A DNA stretch of 27,341 bases, taken from NCBI GenBank assembly GCA_900752015.1, contig CAADTZ010000095.1, positions 1 through 27,341 on the forward strand. The letters are read 5' to 3'. A program made the translations under genes and the position numbers. This stretch comes from an uncultured Collinsella sp. (GTDB taxonomy: Bacteria > Actinomycetota > Coriobacteriia > Coriobacteriales > Coriobacteriaceae). The notes under the pieces are model-generated. The model saw only the letters and a program-made list of their open reading frames with translations, did no database searches and was not told where the DNA came from. Position 1 is the first letter of the stretch; each line of letters opens with the position of its first letter. This document shows, one piece after another, positions 14,744 to 22,870 of this stretch.

Positions 14744-16011
14744 GCGAGCTCCTCTTCAAAGTTGTCGATCAGGTTGTTGCCCAGGCGGACGACGGCGGCG
14801 CGGGTGCGCTCGTCGGTGGCGGAAAGCGCGGCGTCCTCCAGCTTGGCGCGGATGAACAGGTCCTCGGCGGCGTTTTGGTCAAGGCCGCGGCAGGCGAGGT
14901 AGAACAGCTGCTCGTCGCGGACGTGACCGATGGTGGCGCCGTGGTTGCCGGCGACGTCGTCCTCGTCGCAGAGAATGACGGGAATGGTCTTGTTGACGAC
15001 GCCCTTGTTGGCCAAAAGCACCGTCTCGCGCTCGGTGCCGGTTGCACCATTGCAGCCGTGCACGAGGTCGATGGTGCCACGGTAGACCTTCTTGGACGTG
15101 CCGGTCAGCACGCCGTTGGCGTCGATCTCGCACTCGGTCTTGCGACCGCGGTGGCGCAGCTCGTAGTTAAAGTCGCGCACCTGCTCGCGGGCGCCAAGGT
15201 AGTCAGTATCGATGGTGACCTTGGCGGTATCGCCCAGCAGGTCGCCGGCAAGGCCGGTGGCGCTGGCGCCGGCACCCAGGACGGTGTGTTGCACGTTGAC
15301 GCGCGCGCCCTCGTCCAGGAACAGGCCGGTGTCGTCGAGTGCGATCCAGCTATCGTCGAGCGTCTGCGTGCAGGCCACGTTGACGGTGGCGTACTCGTGG
15401 GCGCACACGCGCAGCACGGATCCCACGACGCCCTCGCCGGCAACGGGGGAGTCCAGGGCGATCTGCAGGTCGAGCGTCGACTGGGGACGGACGACGACGT
15501 CGATGGCGGCGATGGCCGCGGCAGCATCGACACCGCTCACACGCACGGTAACCGTGGCGTGCTTGTATGCGGGCACATCGATGACGACGCGCTTGGTGGC
15601 GTGGTCGGCCAGGTAGGTGTAGGCAGCCTCACCCATGCCAGTCTCGAAGGCCTCAGCGGGGGAGAGCTCCTCCTCCAGCTTAATGGCACCGGCCTGGTAG
15701 ACGGAGGTGGCGGGCACGTCGAGCTCGGTCTCGGGCGTGATGCGGGCGCGGTCGGCGGCATCGCCGGGCGCGGAGGCGCGGCGCTCGGGGAAGCGCTCGG
15801 CCATGGCGTCCATGGCGGCGTCGAACGCGTCTGCCACGCCAGCAAACTGCTCGTCCAAGCCCTCAACCTTAACGGCCTCGGCGGGAGCGGCAGCAAGCTC
15901 GTCAGAGAGCTCGAGCTTGGTCTGATTCATCTTCAGCCAGCCCCATGTGGCAGCCGGCATCGCATTGACCTGCTCAAGGGTGGTGGCAGCGGTGTTCGTG
16001 GTCTGATTCAT
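14740..16011 (-). CDS. sufD: SufD, SufBCD scaffold complex subunit
   Basis: A 423-residue SufB/SufD-family protein; SufD pairs with SufB and binds the SufC ATPase in the cluster-building complex. The right-handed beta-helix core covers about residues 150-370, with the C-terminal helical region AGNHGATIGHVRDEQLFYLACRGLDQNAAEDLFIRAKLEDAA matching the SufB/D signature. His in AGNHGATIGH corresponds to the conserved SufD histidine. The N-terminal part is divergent and Ala-rich, as is normal for SufD. The ATG shares its first base with the last base of the sufB TAA stop codon, so translation is coupled. Sequence between sufB and sufS leaves no doubt of identity. Confidence 0.93.
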   Translation of the reverse strand: MNQTTNTAATTLEQVNAMPAATWGWLKMNQTKLELSDELAAAPAEAVKVEGLDEQFAGVADAFDAAMDAMAERFPERRASAPGDAADRARITPETELDVPATSVYQAGAIKLEEELSPAEAFETGMGEAAYTYLADHATKRVVIDVPAYKHATVTVRVSGVDAAAAIAAIDVVVRPQSTLDLQIALDSPVAGEGVVGSVLRVCAHEYATVNVACTQTLDDSWIALDDTGLFLDEGARVNVQHTVLGAGASATGLAGDLLGDTAKVTIDTDYLGAREQVRDFNYELRHRGRKTECEIDANGVLTGTSKKVYRGTIDLVHGCNGATGTERETVLLANKGVVNKTIPVILCDEDDVAGNHGATIGHVRDEQLFYLACRGLDQNAAEDLFIRAKLEDAALSATDERTRAAVVRLGNNLIDNFEEELA

Positions 16012-17423
16012 TATCCGATCGCTCCTTCCATCTCGAGCTTGATCAGGTTGTTCATCTCAACGGCGTACTCAAGCGGCAGCTCCTTGGAGACCGGGTTGGC
16101 AAAGCCGTTGACGATCATGGTGCGGGCCTCTTCCTCCGAGATGCCGCGGCTCATCAGGTAGAACACCTTGTCGTCGCCGATACGACCGATGGTGGCCTCG
16201 TGGCCGATGTCGACGTTCTTGGCGCGGATGTCCATGGCCGGAATAGTGTCGGAGCGGCTCTGGTCGTCGAGCATCAGCGACTGGCAGCTCACGGTTGCCT
16301 TGGAGCCCTCGGCCTTGGGCGTGGCCACGATAGAGCTGCGGAAGGTCTGGATGCCGCCGCTCTTGGAGATGCCCTTGGTCTCGACGGTCGCCGAGGTCTC
16401 GGGCGCGTTGAGTACGACCTTGCAGCCGGTATCGAGGTTCTGGCCGGCGCCGGCAAAGGTGATGCCGGTAAAGCTCGAACGAGCGCGGCGGCCGTTGAGC
16501 ACGCTCATGGGATAGAGGTAGCCCACGTGGCTGCCGAAGGAGCCACTGATCCACTCGATGTCGCCGTCCTCGTCCACGCGCGCACGCTTGGTGTTGAGGT
16601 TGTACATGTTCTTGGACCAGTTCTCGATGGTCGAGTAGCGCAGGTGCGCACGCTTGCCCACAAAGAGCTCGACGGCGCCGGCGTGGAGGTTGGCCACGTT
16701 GTACTTGGGCGCGGAGCAGCCCTCGATAAAGTGCAGGTCAGCGTCGTCCTCGACAATGATGAGCGTGTGCTCAAACTGGCCGGCGCCCTTGGCGTTAAGG
16801 CGGAAGTAGCTCTGCAGCGGGAAATCGAGCTTGGTGCCCTTGGGCACGTAGACAAACGAGCCGCCCGACCACACGGCGCCGTGCAGGGCCGCAAACTTGT
16901 GGTCGGTGGGCGGGATGAGCGTCATAAACTTCTCGTGGATGAGCGGCTCCCACTGCGGATCGTGCAGGGCCTCCTCGATGCCGGAGTAGACGATGCCCAT
17001 CTTGGACGCCGTGTCCTGCATGTTGTGGTAGACCAGCTCGGAGTCGTACTGCGCGCCGACACCCGCTAGGTAGCTGCGCTCGGCCTCGGGGATGCCCAGG
17101 CGCTCAAAGGTGTTCTTGATGTCGTCGGGCACCGACTCCCAGTCGTGTTTTTGGTCGGTGTTGGGCTTGACGTAGGTGACGATGTTGTCCATGTCCAAGC
17201 CCTCGATGGAGGGGCCCCACGTCGGATCCGGGAAGCGGTTGAAAATCTCGAGGGACTTGAGGCGCAGGTCGAGCATCCACTGCGGCTCGTCCTTCTTGGC
17301 GCTGATCTCGCGCACGATGTCGGGCGTGATGCCGGCGTCGAGGCGCTCGAATCCCTCCTCGCCATAGGTGAAGTCGTAGAGGCTGCGGTCGATGTCCGCG
17401 ACCTCGGTGCGGTTCTTGGTCAT
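16011..17423 (-). CDS. sufB: SufB, Fe-S cluster scaffold subunit
   Basis: A 470-residue SufB, the subunit of SufBCD on which the nascent cluster forms. Characteristic segments are KMGIVYSGIEEALHDP, HGAVWSGGSFVYVPKGTKLDFPLQSYFR and FEHTLIIVEDDADLHFIEGCSAP. The likely cluster-site residues are Cys380 (VSCQSLMLDDQSRSDTIP) and Glu409 (DIGHEATIGRI); they are 29 residues apart, the same spacing as Cys405 and Glu434 of the E. coli protein. The start lies 12 nt after the sufC stop with AAAGGGG as ribosome site. Length and motifs are normal throughout. Confidence 0.97.
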   Translation of the reverse strand: MTKNRTEVADIDRSLYDFTYGEEGFERLDAGITPDIVREISAKKDEPQWMLDLRLKSLEIFNRFPDPTWGPSIEGLDMDNIVTYVKPNTDQKHDWESVPDDIKNTFERLGIPEAERSYLAGVGAQYDSELVYHNMQDTASKMGIVYSGIEEALHDPQWEPLIHEKFMTLIPPTDHKFAALHGAVWSGGSFVYVPKGTKLDFPLQSYFRLNAKGAGQFEHTLIIVEDDADLHFIEGCSAPKYNVANLHAGAVELFVGKRAHLRYSTIENWSKNMYNLNTKRARVDEDGDIEWISGSFGSHVGYLYPMSVLNGRRARSSFTGITFAGAGQNLDTGCKVVLNAPETSATVETKGISKSGGIQTFRSSIVATPKAEGSKATVSCQSLMLDDQSRSDTIPAMDIRAKNVDIGHEATIGRIGDDKVFYLMSRGISEEEARTMIVNGFANPVSKELPLEYAVEMNNLIKLEMEGAIG

Positions 17424-17435
17424 TGCGTCGCCCCT

Positions 17436-18236
17436 TTACGCCTGCTGCTCGGCAGCAGCGGACTCGGCCTGGGCGCGCTGCTCGGCGGCCTCGCGCTCGA
17501 AGGTCTCAAAACCGTTCTTGTCGATCCAGGGAATGAGCGAGGCGTCGTCCTCGCGTACGATGTGGCCCTTGACCATAACGTGGACGCGGTCGACATCCAG
17601 GTGCTCCAGGATGCGCGTGTTGTGCGTGATGATGAGCATGGAGCCGTCGCAGCTCTTGCGGTAGGCGTCCATGCCGTGGCTGACGGTGGAAAGCGCGTCG
17701 ACGTCCAGACCAGAGTCGGTCTCGTCCAGGATGGCGAGCTTGGGCTGCAGCAGCAGAAGCTGGAGCATCTCGACCTTCTTTTTCTCGCCGCCCGAGAAGC
17801 CCACGCCCAGCTCGCGGTTGAGGTAGGCGGTATCCATGTTGAGCTCGGCCGCGAGCTCCTTGACGCGACGGCGGAACTCCTTGCCTTTCATCTCCAGGCC
17901 GGGGCGGCCGGCGATGCTGGCGCGCAAAAAGCTCGACAGCGGCACGCCCGGAATCTCGACCGGGGCCTGGAAGCTCAGGAACAGGCCGGCGCGCGAGCGC
18001 TTGTCGGTGGTGAGCTCGGTGATGTCCTGGCCGTCAAAGACGATACGGCCGTCGTTGACCGTGTAGACGGGGTCGCCCATGACCAGGTGGCCGAGGGTGG
18101 ACTTGCCGGCGCCGTTGGGTCCCATCAGCACGTGGGTCTCGCCGGCGGCGACGTTGAGGTTGACGTTGTGGAGGATAGTCTTCTCGTCCACGGAGGCGGT
18201 CAGACCTTCGATGGAAAGCAGCGGATTTGCGCTCAT
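17436..18236 (-). CDS. sufC: SufC, ATPase of the SufBCD complex
   Basis: A 266-residue soluble ABC-type ATPase that drives conformational change in SufBD. Walker A is GPNGAGKS (39-46), the ABC signature is FSGGEKKKVEMLQ (147-159), Walker B is LAILDETDSGLD (167-178), and the H-loop is in LIITHNTRIL. The EKKK form of the signature is typical of SufC rather than of transporters. The C-terminus carries an Ala/Glu/Gln-rich tail (FEREAAEQRAQAESAAAEQQ) of unknown use. ATG 18236 with GAGGGA upstream was chosen; the frame continues to 18266 without a better site. First gene of the operon, divergent from the Rrf2 regulator. Confidence 0.97.
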   Translation of the reverse strand: MSANPLLSIEGLTASVDEKTILHNVNLNVAAGETHVLMGPNGAGKSTLGHLVMGDPVYTVNDGRIVFDGQDITELTTDKRSRAGLFLSFQAPVEIPGVPLSSFLRASIAGRPGLEMKGKEFRRRVKELAAELNMDTAYLNRELGVGFSGGEKKKVEMLQLLLLQPKLAILDETDSGLDVDALSTVSHGMDAYRKSCDGSMLIITHNTRILEHLDVDRVHVMVKGHIVREDDASLIPWIDKNGFETFEREAAEQRAQAESAAAEQQA

Positions 18237-18323
18237 GCTGTCCCTCTCTGTATATGGTGTACTCATAGGTGTACTAAACCCTAGGAATCTTCTCGGAATA
18301 AAGTTACTATGGGTTCGGCGTTA

Positions 18324-18329
18324 GTCAAG
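18324..18329 (-). promoter_or_regulatory. Candidate -35 element of the suf operon
   Basis: On the minus strand TTGACT lies about 90 bp before sufC. The best -10 at the right distance is only TAACTT (16-bp spacing), so the assignment is tentative. A TTAGTC / GACTAA inverted repeat (18322-18327 with 18340-18345) overlaps it and could be an operator. Confidence 0.35.
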
Positions 18330-18365
18330 GGAAAACCCGACTAATCCACTCGACTTTTCAAATTC

Positions 18366-18396
18366 TGGGACAAAATAACCTGTTGTGTTTGTCCCA
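18366..18396. promoter_or_regulatory. Operator-like palindrome A between suf and rrf2
   Basis: Two perfect 8-bp arms, TGGGACAA (18366-18373) and TTGTCCCA (18389-18396), are separated by 15 nt. The site lies in the divergent region between sufC and the Rrf2 gene, 65 bp before the regulator start. Confidence 0.7.
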
Positions 18397-18409
18397 TTTA
18401 CTTAAGATT

Positions 18410-18440
18410 TGGGACAAACAAAGCTGGTTATGTTGTCCCA
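18410..18440. promoter_or_regulatory. Operator-like palindrome B between suf and rrf2
   Basis: The same arms and the same 15-nt spacer length as palindrome A (TGGGACAA 18410-18417, TTGTCCCA 18433-18440), displaced by 44 bp, or about four helical turns. The centres also share a CTG core. It ends 20 bp before the regulator start codon. Confidence 0.7.
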
Positions 18441-18460
18441 GATGCGATGGGAGGGTAGGT

Positions 18461-18892
18461 ATGCTCATTTCTTCTAAGGGCCGCTATGCCCTCCGGCTGA
18501 TGATCTATATCGCAGCGCTTGGTGACGCCGAGGGCAAGATTGCCCTGCGCGAGGTCGCCGACCGCGAGCATATCTCGCAAAAGTATCTGGAGCAGCTGGT
18601 CCGTCCGCTCATGAAGGCGGGCCTGCTTAAAAGCGTGCGCGGCAAGGGCGGTGGCTACATGATGGCCAAGGACCCCGCCGAGGTGCGTGCCGGCGACATC
18701 CTGCGTGCCGTCGAGGGCAGCACGGCTCCGGTGGCGTGCGATGGCATCGACAACAGCTGCGCCCGCAGCGAACTGTGTTCCACCGTCAAGTTCTGGCGCG
18801 GCTTGGACGAGGTCATCGAGAACTATGTTGACGGCGTGACGTTGGCCGACCTGGCCGCCGTCCCCGAGATCAACTTTGACATTAAGCTGTAG
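18461..18892 (+). CDS. Rrf2/IscR-type transcriptional regulator, probable suf regulator
   Basis: A 143-residue Rrf2-family DNA-binding protein. The N-terminal winged helix is MLISSKGRYALRLMIYIA through QKYLEQLVRPLMKAGLLKSVRGKGGGY. Three cysteines that could hold a cluster follow in VACDGIDNSCARSELCSTVKFW, spaced C-x6-C-x5-C, close to the IscR arrangement. ATG 18461 has GGGAGGG 8 nt upstream. An in-frame upstream extension to 18383 is rejected because it runs through both operator palindromes and lacks a ribosome site. Divergent orientation beside sufC and the paired palindromes suggest it senses cluster supply and regulates both itself and the suf operon; direct control is inference. Confidence 0.93.
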   Translation: MLISSKGRYALRLMIYIAALGDAEGKIALREVADREHISQKYLEQLVRPLMKAGLLKSVRGKGGGYMMAKDPAEVRAGDILRAVEGSTAPVACDGIDNSCARSELCSTVKFWRGLDEVIENYVDGVTLADLAAVPEINFDIKL

Positions 18893-18945
18893 GTTGAGCG
18901 CAATTCCTTAAGATTTCGCGGAGGGTTGTTGCCGTTTACCGAGGG

Positions 18946-18961
18946 GTTGTTGTGCAACAAC
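18946..18961. promoter_or_regulatory. GTTGTTG-TG-CAACAAC palindrome upstream of the surface-protein gene
   Basis: A perfect 7-bp inverted repeat with a 2-nt centre, 69 bp before the start codon. A weak extended -10 (TGC-AATACT, about 18970-18978) follows it. The 12-mer TTGTTGTGCAAC recurs at 20917-20928, just after the same gene. Confidence 0.5.
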
Positions 18962-19030
18962 GGACGAGCTGCAATACTGATTCTATCTTTGCAAACTGCA
19001 CTTTAACTACACCAATGCAGGGAGGATCTT

Positions 19031-20851
19031 ATGCAGCCCAAGCATTCTGCTATTGTCGCGGGTCTGACGCTGGCGCTTTCGTTTGGCGCCGTTTCCGCGC
19101 CGGCACCCGCCGCTGCCGAGGAGCCCACGCCAGGCGTTGCCTCGGATGCCACCGATATCGATAAGGGTCTCTACACCCAGCAGTCCTTCTCGGGCGTGCT
19201 GAGGTCGGTCCAGGGCGTTTCGTTTGTCAACGTGACTACCGAGATGAAGTACTTTACCAAGTACGAGAGCCATGGTAACTACAACCAGGGCTTTTCGTAT
19301 GGTGACGGCTACAACGCGCTGGGCTATTACCAGTTCGACCGCCGTTGGTCGCTCATTCCGTTTATGAAGCAGGTCTACAACTACAGCCCCGAAAAATACA
19401 GCATGCTCAAGGATGCGATTGATCGCGGCAGCGAGATTTCCAACACGAGCAATGCCATGTACGAGAACGGCCAGCTCACCGAGTTGGGCCATATCGCTCA
19501 GGATGCCTTCCAGGGTGCGTACAACACCGATCCTGTTGAGTTCTCAGCACTTCAAGATGCCTATGCGTACAACTCGTACTATGCGGTGACTGAGGCGTGG
19601 CTCAAGAGCGGCCTGGGTATTGATATTTCGGGCCGCGCCGATTGCGTCAAGGGCATGGTGTGGAGCATCACCAACATGTGCGGCACTGGTGGCTGCAGGG
19701 ACTTTTTCCGCTGGGCGAATCTTTCCAACGATATGTCCGACCGCGAGTTTGTGACGGCGCTCTCCAATAGTGTGGTCAATAACGTGGCGACCAAGTATGC
19801 AAGCCAGCCCCAGTACCACGAGGGCTGGAAGAACCGCTACCGCAACGAGCTAAAGGACTGCCTGGTCTATATCGCCGAGGACGAGGCTGCCGCTGCGAAG
19901 GACAACAAGCCCGAGCAGCCCGAGCCTACGCCGGCGCCCTCGCCGATACCTGATTCGAATGACAGCTCGAGTGACGATGTCAACGATGACAGGATGGATG
20001 CGCCCTCGACCGATGCTGACGGTAATGGCTCTGCTGGCGGCACTACCAACGACGGCTCTACCTCGAACGGCTCCAATTCGAACGGCTCTGCTGCGGGCGA
20101 TTCGTCTTCAAGCTCTGTCGGCAATACGGACAGCGACGCTTCTGGTTCGACCGACGCTGACACCTCTAACTCATCTACCGGCTCGAGCGATTCGTCCGTT
20201 GGCACCGGCTCTAACAATGGCTCCGGCTCTGACACAACCCCTGATTCCGATGCTTCCAAGGACGACTCGAATAAGGTGCCGGACGCTCCCGTTGCTTCGC
20301 CGGACAAGAAGCCTTCTTTCTCCGTGCAGCTTGGTTCTACGCTGGGCTCTTCGCTGATGGCTGGCGTCAATAACGGCTCGACCCAGAACAAGGACAACTC
20401 TGATCAGGTTTCCACGGAAAAGACCGAGGCCGCAAAGGGCGACTCCAAGGGCAAGGCTTCCGAGAAGAACGAATCTGATAAGGGTTCTAGCTCTGAGGAG
20501 AAGGGCGACGAGTCCGAACAGAAGAAGGACGAGGATAAGAAGTCTGAATCTGAGGAGAAGGACGAGAGCAAGGGCAAGACCAAGGACGGAAAGCAGCAGG
20601 GCGAGGACAACGGTAAAGGCAACACTGACAACCGGAACCAGGAGCAAAATGACTCCAAAACGGTGACCAACACGACGACTACAACAACCAAGTCCTCGGG
20701 CGGCAACATGCCCAAGACGGGCGATTTGATTGTGATGGCGAGCCTTGCCAGCGCGAGCTTGGCCACGCTGGGCGCTACGTCTATCGTAAGTGGTAAGCAT
20801 AAGCTCGATCAGCAGAAGAAGGCTTCTGGGGAGGACGGCTCGGAGGAGTAG
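19031..20851 (+). CDS. Secreted LPXTG-type surface protein with a lysozyme-like N-terminal region
   Basis: A 606-residue exported wall protein. The signal peptide spans residues 1 to about 29 (hydrophobic core AIVAGLTLALSFGAVSA). Residues about 65-270 form a globular region with TKYESHGNYNQGFSYGDGYNALGYYQFDRRWSL, which resembles the Glu-containing start of lysozyme/VgrG-related cell-wall hydrolase domains; Glu in YES would be the candidate acid. Four cysteines lie between about 205 and 280. A Pro-rich and then Ser/Asp/Asn/Gly-rich stalk follows (about 290-440), then a Lys/Glu/Ser-rich segment. The sorting signal is MPKTG (560-564), a hydrophobic helix and an 18-residue charged tail ending in acidic residues. 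GGAGG lies 6 nt before ATG 19031. The hydrolase role is inferred from resemblance only; binding without catalysis is possible. Confidence 0.87.
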   Translation: MQPKHSAIVAGLTLALSFGAVSAPAPAAAEEPTPGVASDATDIDKGLYTQQSFSGVLRSVQGVSFVNVTTEMKYFTKYESHGNYNQGFSYGDGYNALGYYQFDRRWSLIPFMKQVYNYSPEKYSMLKDAIDRGSEISNTSNAMYENGQLTELGHIAQDAFQGAYNTDPVEFSALQDAYAYNSYYAVTEAWLKSGLGIDISGRADCVKGMVWSITNMCGTGGCRDFFRWANLSNDMSDREFVTALSNSVVNNVATKYASQPQYHEGWKNRYRNELKDCLVYIAEDEAAAAKDNKPEQPEPTPAPSPIPDSNDSSSDDVNDDRMDAPSTDADGNGSAGGTTNDGSTSNGSNSNGSAAGDSSSSSVGNTDSDASGSTDADTSNSSTGSSDSSVGTGSNNGSGSDTTPDSDASKDDSNKVPDAPVASPDKKPSFSVQLGSTLGSSLMAGVNNGSTQNKDNSDQVSTEKTEAAKGDSKGKASEKNESDKGSSSEEKGDESEQKKDEDKKSESEEKDESKGKTKDGKQQGEDNGKGNTDNRNQEQNDSKTVTNTTTTTTKSSGGNMPKTGDLIVMASLASASLATLGATSIVSGKHKLDQQKKASGEDGSEE

Positions 20852-20883
20852 CCTCTTGGTTGCTAGATAACTAAAGAGTTGGG

Positions 20884-20918
20884 ACGGGGTCCGGTGCGAA
20901 TGCATCGGGCCCCGTTTT
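20884..20918 (+). terminator. Terminator of the surface-protein gene
   Basis: A 14-bp stem with two wobbles (20884-20897 with 20902-20915) and a GAAT loop, followed by four T. It begins 33 bp past the stop codon. Confidence 0.85.
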
Positions 20919-21053
20919 GTTGTGCAACGATTAGTTGTGCCCCCTCACACCTCTTGTTGCTACCGTTGCCCGATATGTTCGCGCGGCGTCGTCGGTACGC
21001 GCGAGGCGGTCATTACAATTGGCATCGTGCAGCGATTTAGGGGGAACGTTTTG

Positions 21054-22850
21054 GTGTCTGAACAGGCAAATGTTGATTGTGCTGCTGGCTTTGGCGTGCG
21101 CTTGATCGGCTGTGCCGACGATGCGGTTTTGCCCATTGGCATGCACGACTATGCGGAGGCCCTTGGTTGCTGCATGCTGGTTGACAAGACCATGTTTATT
21201 GCCGATGTGTTGGACTGCGACGCGTCCGTTGTGGTGTGCTGTCGACCCGAGGGTTTTGGCAAGAGCATGAACTTGTCGATGCTCAGGGCTTTTCTGGAGC
21301 GTCCAGCGGTCGGTCGCTCTGGTCAGCGTTTGTTTGCCGATGCTCAGATTTGGGATGCGAACGGCGGGCGCTATCGGGATGAGTATGCTTGCTATCCGGT
21401 GATATCGCTGGACTTTTCTGGCGCTGCGAGGCGTGGCCCCGCTGTTGCCGGCGTCGTGCGCGATGCCCTTTCGGGCGAGTGCGCTCGCTTGTTGGCGCTC
21501 TTGGAGGCTCCGGATTTAGCTCGAGATAAGGTGCGTCACATCGAACACGTCGCGCGTGGCGTGGCGAGCGCGGACGAGGTTGACTCGGTGCTCGGTGTGC
21601 TCATTGAGCTGCTGGAGATGGCCTGCGATGAGCAGGTTGTATTGCTCGTTGATGGGTACGATGCGGCGTGGTCTCGCCGTGCGAGCGCGAGGGACGCTTC
21701 CGACGCCGATCCGGCAGGGCTATTCGATCGCGTACTGTTCGACGCCATTGCCACTGCGCACGATTCGTTGCGGCTGACGTGTTTGATGGGGGAGTATCCC
21801 GGCCCTGCCGAAGCGGCGCTTTCTTTGCATGGCTGCTCGTATTGTCTGACGGCGCCGCTTTCGACCTGGTGTGACCGTTGTTTCGGCTTTTCGGATGCCG
21901 AGGTCCAGGCTCTGTTGAATCATGTTGGGCGCAAGGAATACCTGGATGATGCGCGTGAATGGCTCGAGGGATATCGGTTTGGTAGGGCCTATTGCTCGAG
22001 TCCAGCGCGTGTGATCGGTTTTCTGGACCGAGGCTGCACGGCGCCCGTGCGTGCCGATCTGTATGGGTATGCGGATTGCCTGAGTAGGGTAGTTAGTGAC
22101 TGGAATCTCGACCGCCTTTCGGTCTTGTTTGATTTGCTCGAGGCCCATGGTTGCGTTGGGGTCCCGCTTTGTTTGGGCGCTGCGGGGCTAGGGGCCTCGC
22201 CTGATGATGGCTTGTGGACGGCGCTGTATCTGTCAGGTTTCCTGACGACAGATATGACTGAGGAGCCAGAGTATGGCGATCGCCTCTGTGCTTTGCGATT
22301 GCCCAATAACGAGCTTCGTCAGGCCTTGCGTCTAGTGATTATTGAGTGGTTTGAGTGCGCTGCAGAAGACATTCGAGACGTCGATGCGTTTCGCGACGGG
22401 CTGTGCCATGGGAACGAGGATACCGTGAGGCGGGCGCTAAGCCGCATCTTGGGAGATGCGGGAATCGGTGCGACCGACCCAGATACACCGCTGCCATATC
22501 ACCTACTCTTGCAAGGACTCTGCTTTGGATTGCCGGGCTATGCCAATCCTGCTTCGAGGCGAAAGTGTGGCGCGGATCGCTGGGACATCCAGGTTTTTCC
22601 TACGGGCGCTGTGTTTGACATAGCCGATACGATCGGTATGCTCGATGAACGTCCGCTGGTAACGATCAACATGATGTATGACCCCGGTGTGGATGCGCTG
22701 GGCCTGGAATTGCTGGCCGTGCAGGCGCTGCTCGACATAGAGCGCGACGGTATCGACGAAATCCGTGTGCCGCGACCCGGCGTTGGCCGCATACGCTGGG
22801 GGTTTGGGTTTGATGGGCAGCGCGTGTCCGTGGTGTGCCAGCGGTTATAG
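21054..22850 (+). CDS. AAA-ATPase-like / PD-(D/E)XK nuclease superfamily protein with altered motifs
   Basis: A 598-residue protein of the AAA-ATPase-like family common in gut bacteria, whose function is unknown. Family landmarks in order: LPIGMHDYAEALG...MLVDKT (26-46), the Walker A-like RPEGFGKSMN (64-73), YPVISLDFSG, the Walker B region VVLLVDGYDAAW (nt about 21636-21671), and REWLEGYRFG...YCSSPARVIGFL. The C-terminal region is PYHLLLQGLCFGLPGY...RRKCGADRWDIQVFP. Most relatives have DEYD where this has DGYD, and an E-x-K in the terminal nuclease motif where this has TINMM. I prefer GTG 21054, preceded by AGGGGG 9 nt upstream; TTG 21051 is equally possible. The open frame back to 20922 runs into the previous terminator and is rejected. 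It is convergent with the next gene. Confidence 0.85.
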   Translation: MSEQANVDCAAGFGVRLIGCADDAVLPIGMHDYAEALGCCMLVDKTMFIADVLDCDASVVVCCRPEGFGKSMNLSMLRAFLERPAVGRSGQRLFADAQIWDANGGRYRDEYACYPVISLDFSGAARRGPAVAGVVRDALSGECARLLALLEAPDLARDKVRHIEHVARGVASADEVDSVLGVLIELLEMACDEQVVLLVDGYDAAWSRRASARDASDADPAGLFDRVLFDAIATAHDSLRLTCLMGEYPGPAEAALSLHGCSYCLTAPLSTWCDRCFGFSDAEVQALLNHVGRKEYLDDAREWLEGYRFGRAYCSSPARVIGFLDRGCTAPVRADLYGYADCLSRVVSDWNLDRLSVLFDLLEAHGCVGVPLCLGAAGLGASPDDGLWTALYLSGFLTTDMTEEPEYGDRLCALRLPNNELRQALRLVIIEWFECAAEDIRDVDAFRDGLCHGNEDTVRRALSRILGDAGIGATDPDTPLPYHLLLQGLCFGLPGYANPASRRKCGADRWDIQVFPTGAVFDIADTIGMLDERPLVTINMMYDPGVDALGLELLAVQALLDIERDGIDEIRVPRPGVGRIRWGFGFDGQRVSVVCQRL

Positions 22851-22870
22851 GGGATGGCGAAAGCCCTTTA

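Noticed and set aside
13385..16161. Long plus-strand open frames across the suf operon
   Set aside because: Antisense of sufU, sufS, sufD and sufB, whose protein motifs are unmistakable.
18383..18460. Longer Rrf2 protein starting 26 codons upstream
   Set aside because: The extension would translate the operator palindromes, and the family normally begins with the MLISSKGRYALR-type helix.
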